The notes below the pieces were generated by a model. It had not been told where the DNA came from and made no database searches. It saw only the letters and a list, made by a program, of their open reading frames with translations. A DNA stretch of 64,000 nt from Podarcis raffonei (lineage: Eukaryota; Chordata; Lepidosauria; Squamata; Lacertidae), in NCBI RefSeq assembly GCF_027172205.1, contig NC_070619.1, forward strand, positions 5,416,459 to 5,480,458. The letters are read 5' to 3'. Shown here piece after piece: positions 1 through 12,924 of the stretch. A program made the translations under genes and the position numbers. How positions within the stretch are numbered: the stretch's first letter is position 1; each line of letters starts with the position of its first letter.

Positions 1-144
1 AATGTATGCTTTTATTTAAAATGCACCTCTGGGTTATTGGGGGGCATAGGAATTCGTTTATCCCCCCCCCCATATAGTCTGGCTCCCCACAAGGTCTGAG
101 GGTCAGTGGACTGGCCCCCTGCTGAAAAAGTTTGCTGACCCCTG
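1..144 (-). mobile_element. hAT-type MITE, partial
   Basis: The right end carries the terminus CCAGGGGTCAGCAAACTTTT read on the minus strand. The body (a G-run, 'CTGGCTCCCCACAAGG', 'GCACCTCTGGGTTATT') matches the hAT MITE at 14,997-16,128, which has a perfect 8-bp target duplication. This copy is cut by the window edge, so its other end is unseen. Confidence 0.6.
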
Positions 145-149
145 GTAGT

Positions 150-250
150 CTTAACCTCCTGCAGTGCAGTTGTTCCATACAGGGATCGAACCTGCAACCT
201 TGGCGTTGTCAGAACCACGCTCTAACCAACCTGAGCTATCCAGCTATCCC
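150..250 (-). repeat. tRNA-derived SINE fragment (tRNA-Ile-like head)
   Basis: Read on the minus strand it has tRNA A-box and B-box sequences (TAGCTCAGGTTGGTTAGAGC and GGTTCGATCC) with spacing like tRNA-Ile. It has no intact acceptor stem and runs into a tail resembling the 3' ends of CR1 LINEs (GCACTGCAGGAGGTTA). That suits a SINE mobilised by CR1 better than a tRNA gene. Confidence 0.5.
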
Positions 251-495
251 TTGTGGACCAGTAGCTGGGGACACTTAAGTGGGGATGGCGCTGTGGCTTT
301 ACGTGACCTGCTTGGGGCCATCTAGCTGTGGCTGCTGCGTCAACCACAATGCCCCGACGAGACAGGCCTTTAGCCAGTTCAAGCAACGAGGCTCTCAGCG
401 ATGCATTGTGGGCGGCGTAGATTCTCTTGGGTGGAACGAAAAGCAGGGCAGCACACCTGGCACTCACGAATGCAGCCGCGGAATGATGAGCGTGA

Positions 496-792
<297 letters not shown>

Positions 793-862
793 TAATAGGG
801 ATTACTGAAAATGCTGTTGGATATGCCAAAGGGAGGCAGGAATATTTTTTTGTCTATACGTA

Positions 863-1096
863 CAGTGGTACCTCGGGTTAAGTACTTAATTCTTTCCGGA
901 GGTCCGTTCTTAACCTGAAACTCTTCTTAACCTGAAGCAGCACTTTAGCTAATGGGGCCTCCTGCTGCCGCCGGAGCACGATTTCTGTTCTCATCCTGAA
1001 GCAAAGTTCTTAACCTGAAGCACTATTTCTGGGTTAGCGGAGTCTGTAACCTGAAGCGTATGTAACCTGAAGCGCATGTAACCTGAGGTACCACTG
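863..1096. mobile_element. Tigger/mariner-type MITE
   Basis: It has terminal inverted repeats CAGTGGTACCTCGGGTTA / TAACCTGAGGTACCACTG flanked by TA on both sides, as in Tc1/mariner and pogo/Tigger elements. The body is built of repeated 'TTAACCTGAAGC' units and has no coding capacity. A close relative lies at 17,814-18,055. It sits in a DPP9 intron. Confidence 0.8.
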
Positions 1097-1564
1097 TATA
1101 GTGGAGGTGTGTGATCTAGCAGAAGCTAGGAAATGGGAAAAAATAATTGATGCAGCGAAAGTCCATTGTTGTGTTTCAACATAGGAAAGGCCACTCCCCA
1201 CAAATCATTAATTTCATATATGTTAATAATGGTCACGTGTGAAGGCAAAATTCTGTGCTTGTGGCTGCTATGTGAAAGACGTGATTCACTTCCTGTCAAT
1301 CTGCCCTTTATACGGTGACCTGAGGGAGGGAGATATTTCTAACAAGCCTTGTTGACATATGGAAGCAGGCATGCCCTGGTAGAAATGGTTCAGTTTCTTC
1401 TGAGCGACACCAGTGGCCTTTGTGGCACATAAAGTGGCCCTCTTTACACTTGCCGTGAAAACGATTAGTGAAGGGGGAGTTAGAAAAATACTGCTGCGAA
1501 TTGTTTTGGCAACTCAGAGGTTTAATTAGAAGTCAGATTTTTCCCCCTTCCTGGTTCTTCTGCC

Positions 1565-2271
1565 AGTGCTTCCCAAACCTTTTCAAGCCCTTGCCCCCTT
1601 CGATCCATAAACTCATCCTCTATGCCCTCTACCCTATATAAAAAAAAGCATTATTCAGAACTGCGGTTTGTAGAACCCACTAAGGAAGGTAAAGTAAAGG
1701 TAAAGGTAAAGGTACCCCTGCCCGTACGGGACAGTCTCTGGGGTTGTGCGCCCATCTCACTCAAGAGGCCGAGGGCCAGCGCTGTCCGCAGACACTTCCG
1801 GGTCACATGGCCAGCGTGACATCGCTGCATCTGGCGAGCCAGCGCAGCACACGGAAACGCCTTTTACCTTCCCGCCGGTAAGCGGTCCCTATTTATCTAC
1901 TTGCACCCGGAGGTGATTTCGAACTGCTAGGTTGGCAGGCGCTGGGACCGAACGACGGGAGCGCACCCCGCCGCGGGGATTCGAACCGCCGACCTTTCGA
2001 TCGGCAAGTCCTAGGCGCTGAGGCTTTTACCCACAGCGCCACCCGCGTCCCTACCAAGGAGGGTAATAACACTCAAAACAGTAACAAATTATTGCACGTT
2101 TATTCAGCAACCAATTAGAAGCCTTTAGTTTAATTCAGCAAAACTGAACAACCTGATTCAGTGATACCAGCTTTCCAAAGTCTGAGGGTCGTTATCGCCT
2201 CTTATGCCTCCTTGCCGCCCCCCCCCCCAAGTAATGCCAATGGCCCCCTCTCCACTTTTGGAAACACTGCT
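1565..2271. mobile_element. hAT-like MITE, split by a nested SINE
   Basis: Its outer ends CAGTGCTTCCCAAACC and (reverse) CAGTGTTTCCAAAAG are imperfect inverted repeats of hAT type. The 8-bp flanks match poorly, so the call is tentative. A complete Sauria-type SINE (1,690-2,052) interrupts it. Confidence 0.45.
1690..2052 (-). mobile_element. Sauria-type SINE, full length, minus strand
   Basis: On the minus strand it starts GGGACGCGGGTGGCGCTG, has a tRNA-like head with the B box GGTTCGAATCCC, a body containing AAGTAGATAAATAGG, and the tail GGTACCTTTACCTTTACC. It is flanked by an imperfect direct repeat (ACTAAGGAAGG / ACCAAGGAGGG). Sauria SINEs are squamate-specific and share their 3' tail with BovB LINEs, of which a copy lies at 21,745-22,200. 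Confidence 0.85.
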
Positions 2272-2307
2272 TTATGTTATTGATGTTACATTATAATGTA
2301 CCTAGAT

Positions 2308-3237
2308 CAGTGGTGTCCAAACTTTTTTCAAAGAGGGCTAGATTTGATGAAGTGGAGGGCTGTGAGGGTTGAAGTTACTGAGTTTTGTGGAGATCTGAAG
2401 ACCCAAGGATTACAAATTTGATTAAGGTGGAAGTTGGAGCTTTGGAGACATTTGGTTTTGAAAGGAGTAAGAAACAAGATTCAGGCTCCACTTTTAAGTA
2501 TGGAGGTCTGGCTGGAAGAAACATGGACCCTATTGGACTAGAGCTTCTCCAAGATTTGGTGCTTAATACCAAGGACTATCAAAAAAACCGGCAGAGAGGA
2601 ATTGAGAGAGAATTAAGAGCCTCGGACGTGAGGTCTCCAGGCTGATAGTAGATCAAGACTGATGGACATTTGTTGGGGATTGAAACCGGGAAAGGGGGGG
2701 TGGAGTTTGGGGATCCAAAGGGTGCATAATTATAATCTGTTTTTGCTTTTATTTTGTTTTGCTATTTGTATGAAAATTGGGGAAGTCGTGGAAGGGAATT
2801 TAGGCCGACTTTAGAAAAAGGTTTTAAGAATAAGCACTGATTTATAATCATTGATGTTTACAAGGCAAAATTGGTTTTTCAAAATGAACTAAATATAAAA
2901 TATAAAAAGGTTAAAAATTAGGGACAAGAACTTGTTGAACCAACAATTTGAATTGGAATACAAGAGGGGGAGGTGTGGGGAAGTCAAGGAAATATGTTAT
3001 TGAAAATAAGGATTGTGAATTCTATGTGTTTTTAAACTTTTTTGTTTTTTGTTTTTTGTTTTTTTAATGTATTACAATGGAAAATTTTAATAAATATCTT
3101 TTAAAAAATTTAAAAAAAAGAAGTTACTGAGTTTTTTTAGGGTTGAAGTTGTTGAGGTTTTTTTAGGATTTTACCCCAGGAAATAAACTGCCACAGGGGA
3201 CAGATTAGGCCCCTAAAATGGACTTTGGACATGTCTG
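2308..3237. mobile_element. hAT-like MITE split by an L1-type insertion
   Basis: Its ends CAGTGGTGTCCAAAC and (reverse) CAGACATGTCCAAAG form an imperfect hAT-like inverted repeat. The 8-bp flanks ACCTAGAT and ACTTAAAT agree at six positions. A retroposed L1-type element (2,387-3,119) lies inside. Confidence 0.5.
2387..3119 (+). mobile_element. L1-type retroposon lacking ORF2 (HAL1-like?)
   Basis: It is flanked by a perfect 16-bp duplication, GAAGTTACTGAGTTTT, at 2,371-2,386 and 3,120-3,135, and ends in AATAAATATC plus an A-rich tail. The last 250 bp resemble the 3'UTR of the window's L1 copies (19,327-19,783). The 5' part is an 86-codon open stretch (2,385-2,645) that is not ORF2 C-terminus and may be the end of ORF1. 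An ORF1 end joined directly to an L1 3'UTR would be a half-L1 (HAL1-like) structure, or the product of an internal deletion. Confidence 0.6.
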
Positions 3238-3348
3238 ACTTAAATGCAATGAATGAATTTACAGAGCGTGACTGGAGTGCATAAATGAGCCAGCTATCCC
3301 CAAATAAGCAGGTATCTCTCACGTCCCTCCTTTGCCACCCTCTTCTAG

Positions 3349-3552
<204 letters not shown>

Positions 3553-3698
3553 TGATACGTTGCGCTCCAGAGACGGTTGCGCTGCAACTCCCCGCCGTCC
3601 CTGCCAGTCGCTAGGTAGTGCGTGGGGAAGCCTGTGTCTTTTGGAATCCCTGCTCTGTGGCCTGGGACCTTCAGGGTGTTTTTGTTTGAAGACCGCAA

Positions 3699-4545
3699 GT
3701 TCCTCTGTGGGACATACCAGGAGATACCTATGGCAGTCCCATAGGTACGAGGGTCCTAGGCCGTATAGGGCTTTAAAGGTTACCATCCCCAAGAGGAAAA
3801 TCTCAGGTGATCTGGGGAAAGCTTTTTAAAGCATCTTCTTCAATTCATTATATATAGTTTCCCAATATTCCTTAATTATTTTACAGGACCACCAAGTGCC
3901 TAAAAATTTGTAATGAAGGCACCAAGCGAGTCTCCATGGGGGATAAATAAGGAATATAAGGAGGAATGTATAGTGTCTATTGACTTATTGAATCCCTGCT
4001 CCCATCAGGGAGGATGGAAGTGTCAACATCTGGAGAGCCAGGGCTTCCCTCTCTGTGCTGAAGGTAGAGTGAAGACTCGGACCCAAATGATCTGCTCCCA
4101 GCTCTGCAGGGGAGTAGACCTCACTGTACGATCAACTCCTTTTGCCCGGCGTCACCCTGGGTTTTCAAAAAGAAAGAAGCCAACCTTGTGTTATTCCACG
4201 AGATCACAGAAAGCCTGCCGAAACAAAAAAAAACAACAACCCAGGAGTCTGCACAGGACTTGTCTTCTTGTGAAATACAGCTGTATGTATGCAGAGATAC
4301 GCTCTCCTCATGGAGACTCGCTTGGTGCCTTCATTACAAATTTTTAGGCACTTAAATTAAGGAATATTGGGAAACTATATATAATGAATTGAAGAAGATG
4401 CTTTAAAAAACTTTCCCCAAATCACCTGAGATTTTCCTCTTGGGGATGGTAACCTTCAAAGCCCTAAACGGCCTAGGACCCTCGTACCTACGGGACCGCC
4501 TCTCCTGGTATGCCCCACAGAGAAACTTACGGTCTTCAAATAAAA
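3699..4545. repeat. Inverted repeat made of joined L1 and L2 pieces
   Basis: The stretch 3,699-3,944 is repeated in reverse complement at about 4,303-4,545, around a spacer of about 360 bp. Each arm holds an L1 ORF2 scrap (the NELKK region) fused to the start of an L2-type 'FKALNGLGPSYL' segment. The spacer opens with about 40 bp (3,947-3,985) that recur in direct orientation at 5,046-5,085 in the L1 tail. This is a local rearrangement of nested LINEs in a DPP9 intron. Confidence 0.75.
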
Positions 4546-4918
4546 ACATCTTGAAGGTCCCAGGCCGAAGAGAAGTTAGGCTGGCCTCAACTAGAGCCAG
4601 GGCTTTTTCGGCTGTGGCCCCAACTTGGTGGAACACTCTGTCACAAGAGACTAGGGCCCTGCGGGACTTGACATCTTTCTGCAGGGCCTGCAAGACAGAG
4701 CTGTTCCGCCAGGCCTTTGGCCAGGGCACAGCCTGTCTCCCTCCTTTGGCAATCTTCACATAACTCTAGCCCAATGGTTGCCATTAATTTGATTTGAATT
4801 AATTTTTATAATGAAATGTTTTTAGAATGTTGCACTATTTTATTGTTGTTAGACGCCCTGAGCCCGGCTTCGGCTGGGGAGGGCGGGATATAAATAAAAT
4901 TTATTATTATTATTATTA
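4438..4918 (+). mobile_element. L2-type LINE 3' end
   Basis: It encodes an ORF2 C-terminus (FKALNGLGPSYLRDRL, then RARAFSAVAPTWWNTL) followed by GACGCCCTGAGCC, GGGATATAAATAAA and an (ATT)n tail, as in L2 LINEs. It seems to have entered an L1, whose remainder continues at 4,919. Confidence 0.75.
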
Positions 4919-5353
4919 ACAATAGAGGACCCAAAAAAACCAGAAGTTGACTACTATATGCCTGTGCTGCAGCCACAAAGCAAGATTAAAATGTTTGAAT
5001 ATGCTGAACTGGCTGGTCTGACGAACAGGATAAGAGAAAACAAAAATAAGGAATATAAGGAGGAATGTATAGTGTCTATTGACTATTTCAAGGACCGGTA
5101 TAGATAGATGCATAGCTTAGCAGGTCTTGTGCAAATCCAGCAGAGTTGAAGTAGAGTTTTTAATAGATAACAAATTGGATGATTAAAAAGATGTGGATTA
5201 TGTGGAGTAGAAGAAAAGCAAAGGAACCAGGAAAAGGGTGGAAGGGAAGTCATGTGGTACGTATATACATGCTGTATTTGGTATGAAGTTGTAAGAGCAG
5301 AAGGGGGGAGGGTTAAATTTCCAATCTGCTCCTGTTTTTGAAAATGCAAATAA
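4919..5353 (+). mobile_element. L1 LINE 3' end
   Basis: It encodes the ORF2 C-terminus (FEYAELAGLTNRIREN, then VSIDYFKDRYR and a stop), followed by an untranslated tail ending near AATGCAAATAAAAAAAGC. It is the right part of an L1 interrupted by the L2 at 4,438-4,918. Confidence 0.65.
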
Positions 5354-5834
<481 letters not shown>

Positions 5835-5844
5835 TAAGGGTTAT

Positions 5845-6310
5845 AAGAATAATAATTTATTATTTCCCCAGCCACTCTGGGCGGCTTCCAACAGAATACT
5901 AAAATACAATACTCTATTAAACATTAAAAGCTCCTCTGAACAGGGCTGCCTTCAGATGTCTTCTAAAAGTCTGTGAGTTGTTTTTCTCTTTGACATCTGG
6001 TGGGAGGGCGCCACCACTGAGAAGGCCCTCTGCCTGGTTCCCTGTAACTTGGCTTCTCACAGCGAGGGAACCGCCAGAAGGTCCTCGCACTGGACCTCAG
6101 TGTTCGGGCAGAACGATGGGGGTGGAGACGCTCCTTCAGGTATACTGGGCCGAGGCCGTTTAGGGCTTTCAAGGTCAGCACCCACACTTTGAATTGTGCT
6201 TGGAAACGTACTGAGAGCCAATGTAGGTCTTTCAAGACCAGTGTTACAGGGTCTCAGCGGCCGCTCCCAGTCCCCAGTCTAGCTGCCGCATTCTGGATTA
6301 GTTGTATTGG
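5845..6310 (-). mobile_element. L2 LINE 3' end, minus strand
   Basis: On the minus strand it encodes the L2 ORF2 C-terminus (KDLHWLSVRFQAQFKVWVLTLKALNGLGPVYLKERL in broken form) and ends in the L2 tail near AATAATAAATTATTATTCTT at its 5,845 side. The frame is damaged. Confidence 0.75.
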
Positions 6311-6947
6311 ATTAATTGGGTTGTGGGGCATCAGTGCTGGTGGGCGGCGGGGGCAGAGCAGGGTGTGTTGTCCCAGCAGCCTGGTCCCAGCTGGCACAGA
6401 CCCCGGCTGAGAGAGGAAGCAGCAGTCGGCCGTGCGGTTTCATGTGTTCTGGAGGGATCAGTGGGATTTCCCCAAGGTCAACGAGGCAGCTTAGGGGGCC
6501 TTAAATGCACTATGCGAGTACTAGAGAAATACATGCACTCTCGACATTCCTCAGGTGGAAATAGGGACGTTAGATTCTACATCAGTATTAGAGCAGAGCA
6601 GGGGTGTCCAGCAGGTCGATCGGGAGGTGGGCTCCTTTTCCTTCACTGTGGCATAAGAGCATCCAGCCCTGGCCCCTGGAACCGTCTTCCATCTCAGCAT
6701 AATCGCTGGAACCGACGACGGGAGTTTTTGCTGTGAGGCAGATTGTTTTCTTAGTCATCTTTTGGTGAGCGACTTTCCAGCTTTATTTCATTTTCCTCCC
6801 CTTAAACAACTTTGAGTTGAAACCCCCGCCCCCCCAAATGGGACTTCCCTCCCTAAAAAAAGCTCAACAACAACTTTGACTTGAAACCCCCCGTTTTGTA
6901 TTCTGTGAGTAGATCGCAGTCTCTTGGGAGTTGGGCGCCCCTGTAGT
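6311..6947 (+). other. DPP9 intron, no recognised element
   Basis: I see no conserved coding sequence or bounded repeat. The open frames here start and end at random with respect to splice signals. C-rich runs occur near 6,821-6,840. Confidence 0.4.
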
Positions 6948-7297
6948 AAAGGTAAAGGGACCCCTGACCATTAGGTCCAGTCATGGCCGACTGGGGTTGT
7001 GGCGCTCATCTCGCTTTATTGGCCGAGGGAGCCGGCGTACAGCTTCCGGGTCATGTGGCCAGCAGGACTAAGCCGCTCCTGGCGAACCAGAGCAGCGCAC
7101 GGAAACGCCGTTTACCTTCCCGCCGGAGTGGTACCTATTTATCTACTTGCACTTTGATGTGCTTTCGAACTGCTAGCTTGGCAGGAGCAGGGACTGAGCA
7201 ACGGGAGCTCACTCCGTCGCGGGGATTTGAACCGCCGACCTTCTGATCAGCAAGTCCTAGGCTCTGTGGTTTAACCCACAGCGCCACCCGCGTCCCT
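6948..7297 (-). mobile_element. Sauria-type SINE, full length, minus strand
   Basis: It has the tail AAAGGTAAAGGGACCCCTGACC at its left end and the head GGGACGCGGGTGGCGCTGTGG at its right end on the minus strand, with the B box intact. The short flanking repeat is TGTAGTA on both sides. It lies in a DPP9 intron. Confidence 0.85.
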
Positions 7298-7863
<566 letters not shown>

Positions 7864-7926
7864 TAAAGTGTGGGAGGCGGGTGGAGACGTGGGCAGGGCA
7901 GGGCACTCTTTGCCCCCTTGAGCTCC

Positions 7927-8450
7927 TCAATAATAATAATAAATTTTTATTTATACCCCGCCCTTCCCGGTTCAAAAGCCGGGCTGAGGGTGGCTAACAA
8001 CAAATTTAAAACACTTTAAAATGCTTAATTATAAAAGCAGCGTAACATACAGTATAAAAACATGAAAATAACAATAAAAATCAAAAATCAATTAGATAAT
8101 CCCCAGGGCTAGCTGGCTGAATTGGTCCCACTTGGGCCAGTGAGGAGGTGGCCAGGGGAGAATTAGCTGTGGGGTCTCAGAGCGGGTGATCTTCATAAAA
8201 GGGGATGGGGAGGGAAGAGAAGGGAAGGGAATAAAAGATCAGGCTGAATTCAGATTAAAGGCCAGGTGGAATTGCTCTCTCTTACAGGCCTGATGGAAGG
8301 AGGTTAAATCCTGCAGGGCCCTGGTCTCCTGGGACAGAGCATTCCACCAGGTCGGAGCCATCACTGAAAAGGCCCTGGCCCTGGTGGAGGATAGTCTGAC
8401 TTCCTTAGGGCCTGGGACCTCTAAACTTAGAGGAAAGGCGGGGTCTAAAT
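7927..8450 (-). mobile_element. L2-like LINE 3' end, minus strand
   Basis: The left edge is an (ATT)n tail with TATTTATACCCCGCCC. The minus strand encodes RARAFSVMAPTWWNALSQETRALQDL, the same subfamily as 4,438-4,918. It is broken. It abuts the MITE at 8,464. Confidence 0.7.
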
Positions 8451-8463
8451 TTAGTAAATGGTA

Positions 8464-8704
8464 CAGTGGAACCTCTCTTTTCGAACATCTTGGCTGCCGA
8501 ACTATTCGGAAGCTGAACGCCGAAAACCTGGAAGTAACTGCTCCAGTTTTCAAACGATTTTTGGAAGCCGAACACACTACATAGCTTTCATTTTGAGTTT
8601 CTCTATTGTATTGAGGCTTCCGCTTTCAGTTTTCAGTTTTTGAATGTTTCGGAAGTCAAACTGTCTTCCGGAACGGATTACATTCAAAAACCGAGGTTCC
8701 ACTG
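8464..8704. mobile_element. Tigger/mariner-type MITE, second subfamily
   Basis: Ends CAGTGGAACCTCTCTTTTCG and CCGAGGTTCCACTG form inverted repeats flanked by TA. The interior differs from the 863-1,096 family: it is built on 'CGAAC' and 'GGAAGC' motifs. Non-coding. Confidence 0.75.
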
Positions 8705-9059
8705 TATTTCCAATTCTGCTCTGGGAAATTTATTGATTGGATACCTGGAATGTGCAGATTTCAGCTGATGCATGCATATTCCCCGGAGGCCTGTCGGAGG
8801 TTATGCGTATTGGTGGGGAAATCAGTTTTTTTATTGTGTGCAGTCCATTTTCAACCCCAGAGTGGGGGATAGACTGATAAAAATAAATAAGGGGGAAATT
8901 AATACACAAAATCATATTAACAGGACCGAGAAACAGCGGAATGATTCTGTCTCAAGATAAACAAGCAAAAATTACAACAGCATAAATCCAGCTACCCACC
9001 CGTTCGGTTATCCAAACATAAAGAATTATGCCCATAGCTTGCACACTCTCTCTCTCTCT
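8705..9059 (+). other. DPP9 intron, no recognised element
   Basis: It has no bounded repeat that I can identify. It ends in a short (CT)n run at 9,046-9,060. Confidence 0.35.
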
Positions 9060-9310
9060 ATATAACACCTTCATGCACAAGGTGATTTACAGTTTTAAAA
9101 ACACAAAATTCATACCACAATAAACAAAAACAATGCCCCCTGAGTTTAAAAGGCCATAGGTTGTTTGTTTTTGCTTGGCGGATAAAGATATGTAACAAAG
9201 GCACCAGGCAAGCCTCCTTGGAGAGAGCGTTCCACAAACGGGAAGCCACTGCAGAAAAGGCCCTGTTGCGAATGAGGCATACGGAGAACGGCCTCAGATG
9301 ATGAACAGTC
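9060..9310 (-). repeat. Old LINE fragment, minus strand (L2-like)
   Basis: The minus strand reads CLIRNRAFSAVASRLWNALSKEA, the conserved 'RAFSxxAPxLWNxLP' block of L2/CR1-group ORF2 C-termini. It is degraded and has no clear ends. Confidence 0.55.
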
Positions 9311-10000
<690 letters not shown>

Positions 10001-10284
10001 GGACAGGGCTGGGGGGGTGGGGAACGGCACGGTGTGGAGCGTGGACAGGGGCTGCTGTCTCCCTGCCCACCCGCAACTCGACGTAGACGCTGAAGACTCG
10101 CTCCTCCTCTGGCCTCCTTTTTTGACCCAAACTATCCCCCTGCAGCCTCCCGGTACCCAGAGCACTGGTCCGTGTTGCCCTCCCTGGGCCCTGAATTCAC
10201 GAGGGGCCCCGAGACCCCTCGCCCCCTGCCCAACTGGACTGGCACTGCTCTGCCTTGTCTTTCCAGCTTCTCTTTTAAAGTTGT

Positions 10285-10326
<42 letters not shown>

Positions 10327-11460
10327 CCCAGGACCCCTTCTCTGTTTTGCTGCTACTTTTTGGGCCGGGAATAAAAGTCAAGCGCTCCCCTGCCCTCGTG
10401 TCCCACCCCCTACATCTCCAGTACTGTCTTGTGTCCCTCTCAAACTCCCCCCCCCCTTCTCCTTTCCTTTCCTCTCCCCACTGTGTCCTGCGAGAGAGCT
10501 TTTCTGGGGCTTGGAAACAGACGAGCGCTTGGTGCTGTGCTGCCAAGATGTGGGCGGGGGGGGGGGTAGGCTGGTTGGGGGGTGACGATGCCCCTGTCCT
10601 TGGTGCTGTGGCTTCCTGGCTGTGTCCTGTGGCAAATCCAGGCTCTCGGAAGGATTTGGGCAGGTGTTTGTGTGTTTGGGCTCCCCACTTAGAAAGCTTT
10701 GCTGTTTTTGACTTCTCTCTCCGTAACCCTTGCGCCATTCCCCCGTCTCAAACACACTCTTCTTTCCCCTAAGGCAACCGTGTCCAGAAACTGCAGTCAC
10801 TTCTGGATGGAAAAGGGGGGGGTAGGGATGTTTAGGGGGTTTTTTTTGCAGCCGGATTTATTTATGCAAATACGCCTCCCTCTGTCCACTCTCTCTGGCT
10901 TATAGGCACTGCCCCCCTGTCTTGCCAACCCTTCGTCTCCGCCTCCCAAGCCCTGAGCTTCCAGCCCCACAGGCGTGCTCAGTTCTCTGCGGGTCAGCGA
11001 CTGTATCCCCCCCGCCCACCCCCTGTTCTAGCAACACCTCTTGCCCGCTGGTTCTCCTCCTCCCCCTGCCCCACGACCCACCTCCTCTGCTCTTAGGGCA
11101 TCCCCGCAACAAAGCCTGAGCCGCGATTTGGGGTGGTTTGTAAAGAAAGGCGGGGCCGCCCCTGTGCCAGGCTTCGCCGCAACTTAGGCCTCGTGGGAAG
11201 AACCCCCCCCCCCTCGCCTGCTTGCTCTGGGCTCTCCCCCCCTCCCCACAAACACACATTCTTGCCTCTCAGGGGTGGGGCGGAATTTCAAGCGAGGAGA
11301 AACTTGCCTAAAACGAAACGGAAAACCCACGAACCACAAACGACTTGCCCCCCAAGTATCTTTAAGTGCGTATTATGAAAAGAAAATATTTTTATGGATT
11401 CTTATTCTTTTATAATTATGAGGTGTAACATGTAGTTACTCATTAAAATATTGGAAATTG
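10001..11460 (+). other. DPP9: DPP9 3' untranslated region
   Basis: A C-rich stretch follows the stop. An AATAAA lies at 10,370-10,375. A second candidate signal, ATTAAA, lies at 11,442-11,447 after an AT-rich block (11,380-11,440). The sharp drop in C content and the AT-rich block suggest the distal site ends the main transcript near 11,460. Both poly(A) uses are inference. The long open frames on both strands here are low-complexity by-products. Confidence 0.6.
10290..10322 (+). repeat. (CT)n microsatellite in the DPP9 3'UTR
   Basis: About 16 uninterrupted CT units inside the presumed 3'UTR. Confidence 0.9.
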
Positions 11461-11661
11461 GCGCAGCGCTTCTCTCCCGGCGTGGTTTTATTTTCCCCCC
11501 CCTGTTGGCCGCAGGCAAAGTGGAGTATAGCGTGTGCATGTTTGAAAGCTCTTGCCAGTGCCATTTCTGGCTTTTGAACACTGCGCTTCTTTCTCTGGGG
11601 CATAGAAACATTGCAAGCCGCCCCATACGAAGCCAGGCCATTGCTCCATCTAGCGCAGTGG

Positions 11662-12135
11662 TGTTAGGGAAAAATCTGGGTGTGAGGCTGCTCAGTCACC
11701 CAGCTTGTGGTGCTGAGCCCGCAGGTCCCTGCGGAATAAAGGAAGGAGTCCAGCCAACTGGAGCAAATAGCTGTAGACCAAAGTTTATTGCGCAATAGGT
11801 TCAAAGAGCAAATTTGAACCCCGAGGATGGGGGACAAAGACTTTCAAAACTTTCCCACCATATCCCAGAATACAGCATCATTGCTACATCACTGACATGT
11901 CACAAAAGGGGAGGGGTTAATCTTGGCAAACATGTCCAGACAAGTCCTTGGTACAAGATTAGCATAAGCAGACATGGCAGGGCAACACTCAGGTATAAGA
12001 TTAGCATAGACAAATATGTCTTAAGTACCCACCACCCAAAAGTACAATAGAAGTTCCTTTGCATGTCAGGAGCCTGAGGCGAGTCAGGGGATGAGATTTG
12101 GCTTCCTTTGGCTAGCAATGAGCCCAGCAATTGTC
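11662..12135 (-). mobile_element. LTR fossil, minus strand (family unknown)
   Basis: On the minus strand it shows an AATAAA (GCAATAAACTTTGG) followed by a roughly 100-bp U5-like stretch ending CCCTAACA at 11,662, as in retroviral-type LTRs. The left boundary is likely. The right boundary is a guess, and I found no convincing target duplication. It is treated as a non-coding fossil. Confidence 0.5.
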
Positions 12136-12317
12136 ACCTCTGGGAACTTCCTGGAGTCCCTTTTCAAGGGGAAAAAAGCTTTGGAATGGAGGAAACTGGC
12201 AAAGGAGATGATTTTATTTTATTTTTTAAAGCTAGGTAACTTCCCTGAGCTGTCAAGTTGAAAGGATACATTCAGGCATAATATTTGTAATATTTAACTT
12301 TAAAGATGTGCCCCCCC
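12136..12317. other. Unassigned intergenic DNA
   Basis: Nothing recognisable. A C-run closes it at 12,311-12,322. Confidence 0.3.
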
Positions 12318-12425
12318 CCCCCAGTGGCACATCTCCAGCAGTTCAGGCAGGAGACATTCCCAACCTTACCTGGCAATGCCGTCAGGATTTGAACCTGGGA
12401 CCTTCTGCTCTCCCTGAGCTCTGTC
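12318..12425 (-). repeat. tRNA-derived SINE fragment, minus strand
   Basis: The minus strand contains GCAGAAGGTCCCAGGTTCAA (B-box region) followed by CAGGTAAGGTTGGGAATGTC and CTCCTGCCTGAACTGCTGGAG, the layout of a common squamate tRNA-headed SINE. Only the head half is present. Confidence 0.5.
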
Positions 12426-12924
12426 CCTTCCCCAAACATCCTTTGCTCCTTCACCTTTCCCTCTTTTTTTTTTTTTTTTAAGAACCCCACACTTTACATC
12501 CTTCATCACCAAAGGATGGAAGCAGTGACAATACCTAGGATTTCTGAAAGCTCCGCAGTTCTTACCCTAATTTAAGTAATTGGCAAGCCATGTTAACTTT
12601 GTTCATTCACATTTCAAGTACAAAATTGTTTTTATATGTGTTGGAAGCTGTCCAAAGTGGTTGGGACAACCTAGCTAGATAGGTGGGGTATGAAGACGGA
12701 AGAAGAATTGCAATAAAAATATATTCATATAAACTAGTAGCAGACACAATAGAATGAGGTTGTTGTTTTTTTAAAAAAGGCAACCAAAACACAGATCTGT
12801 AAAACACCTTTTACAAATAGCAAGAAATACAGGGGAAATTGACAGCAACGAAAACAGGAAATTGACAACCCCCAAAATGGTCCCTGCATTGTCGCTGGCC
12901 CTCAAAACTTGGATTTCTGTCCTT
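12426..12924. other. Intergenic DNA with an L2-like tail
   Basis: Bases 12,645-12,715 resemble the L2 3' end (GGAAGCTGTCCAAAGTGGTTG then GGTGGGGTATGAA). A T-run lies at 12,463-12,479. The rest is unassigned. Confidence 0.35.

Noticed and set aside
181-250. A tRNA-Ile gene
   Set aside because: The A and B boxes are tRNA-like, but the acceptor stem does not pair and the sequence runs into a SINE tail.
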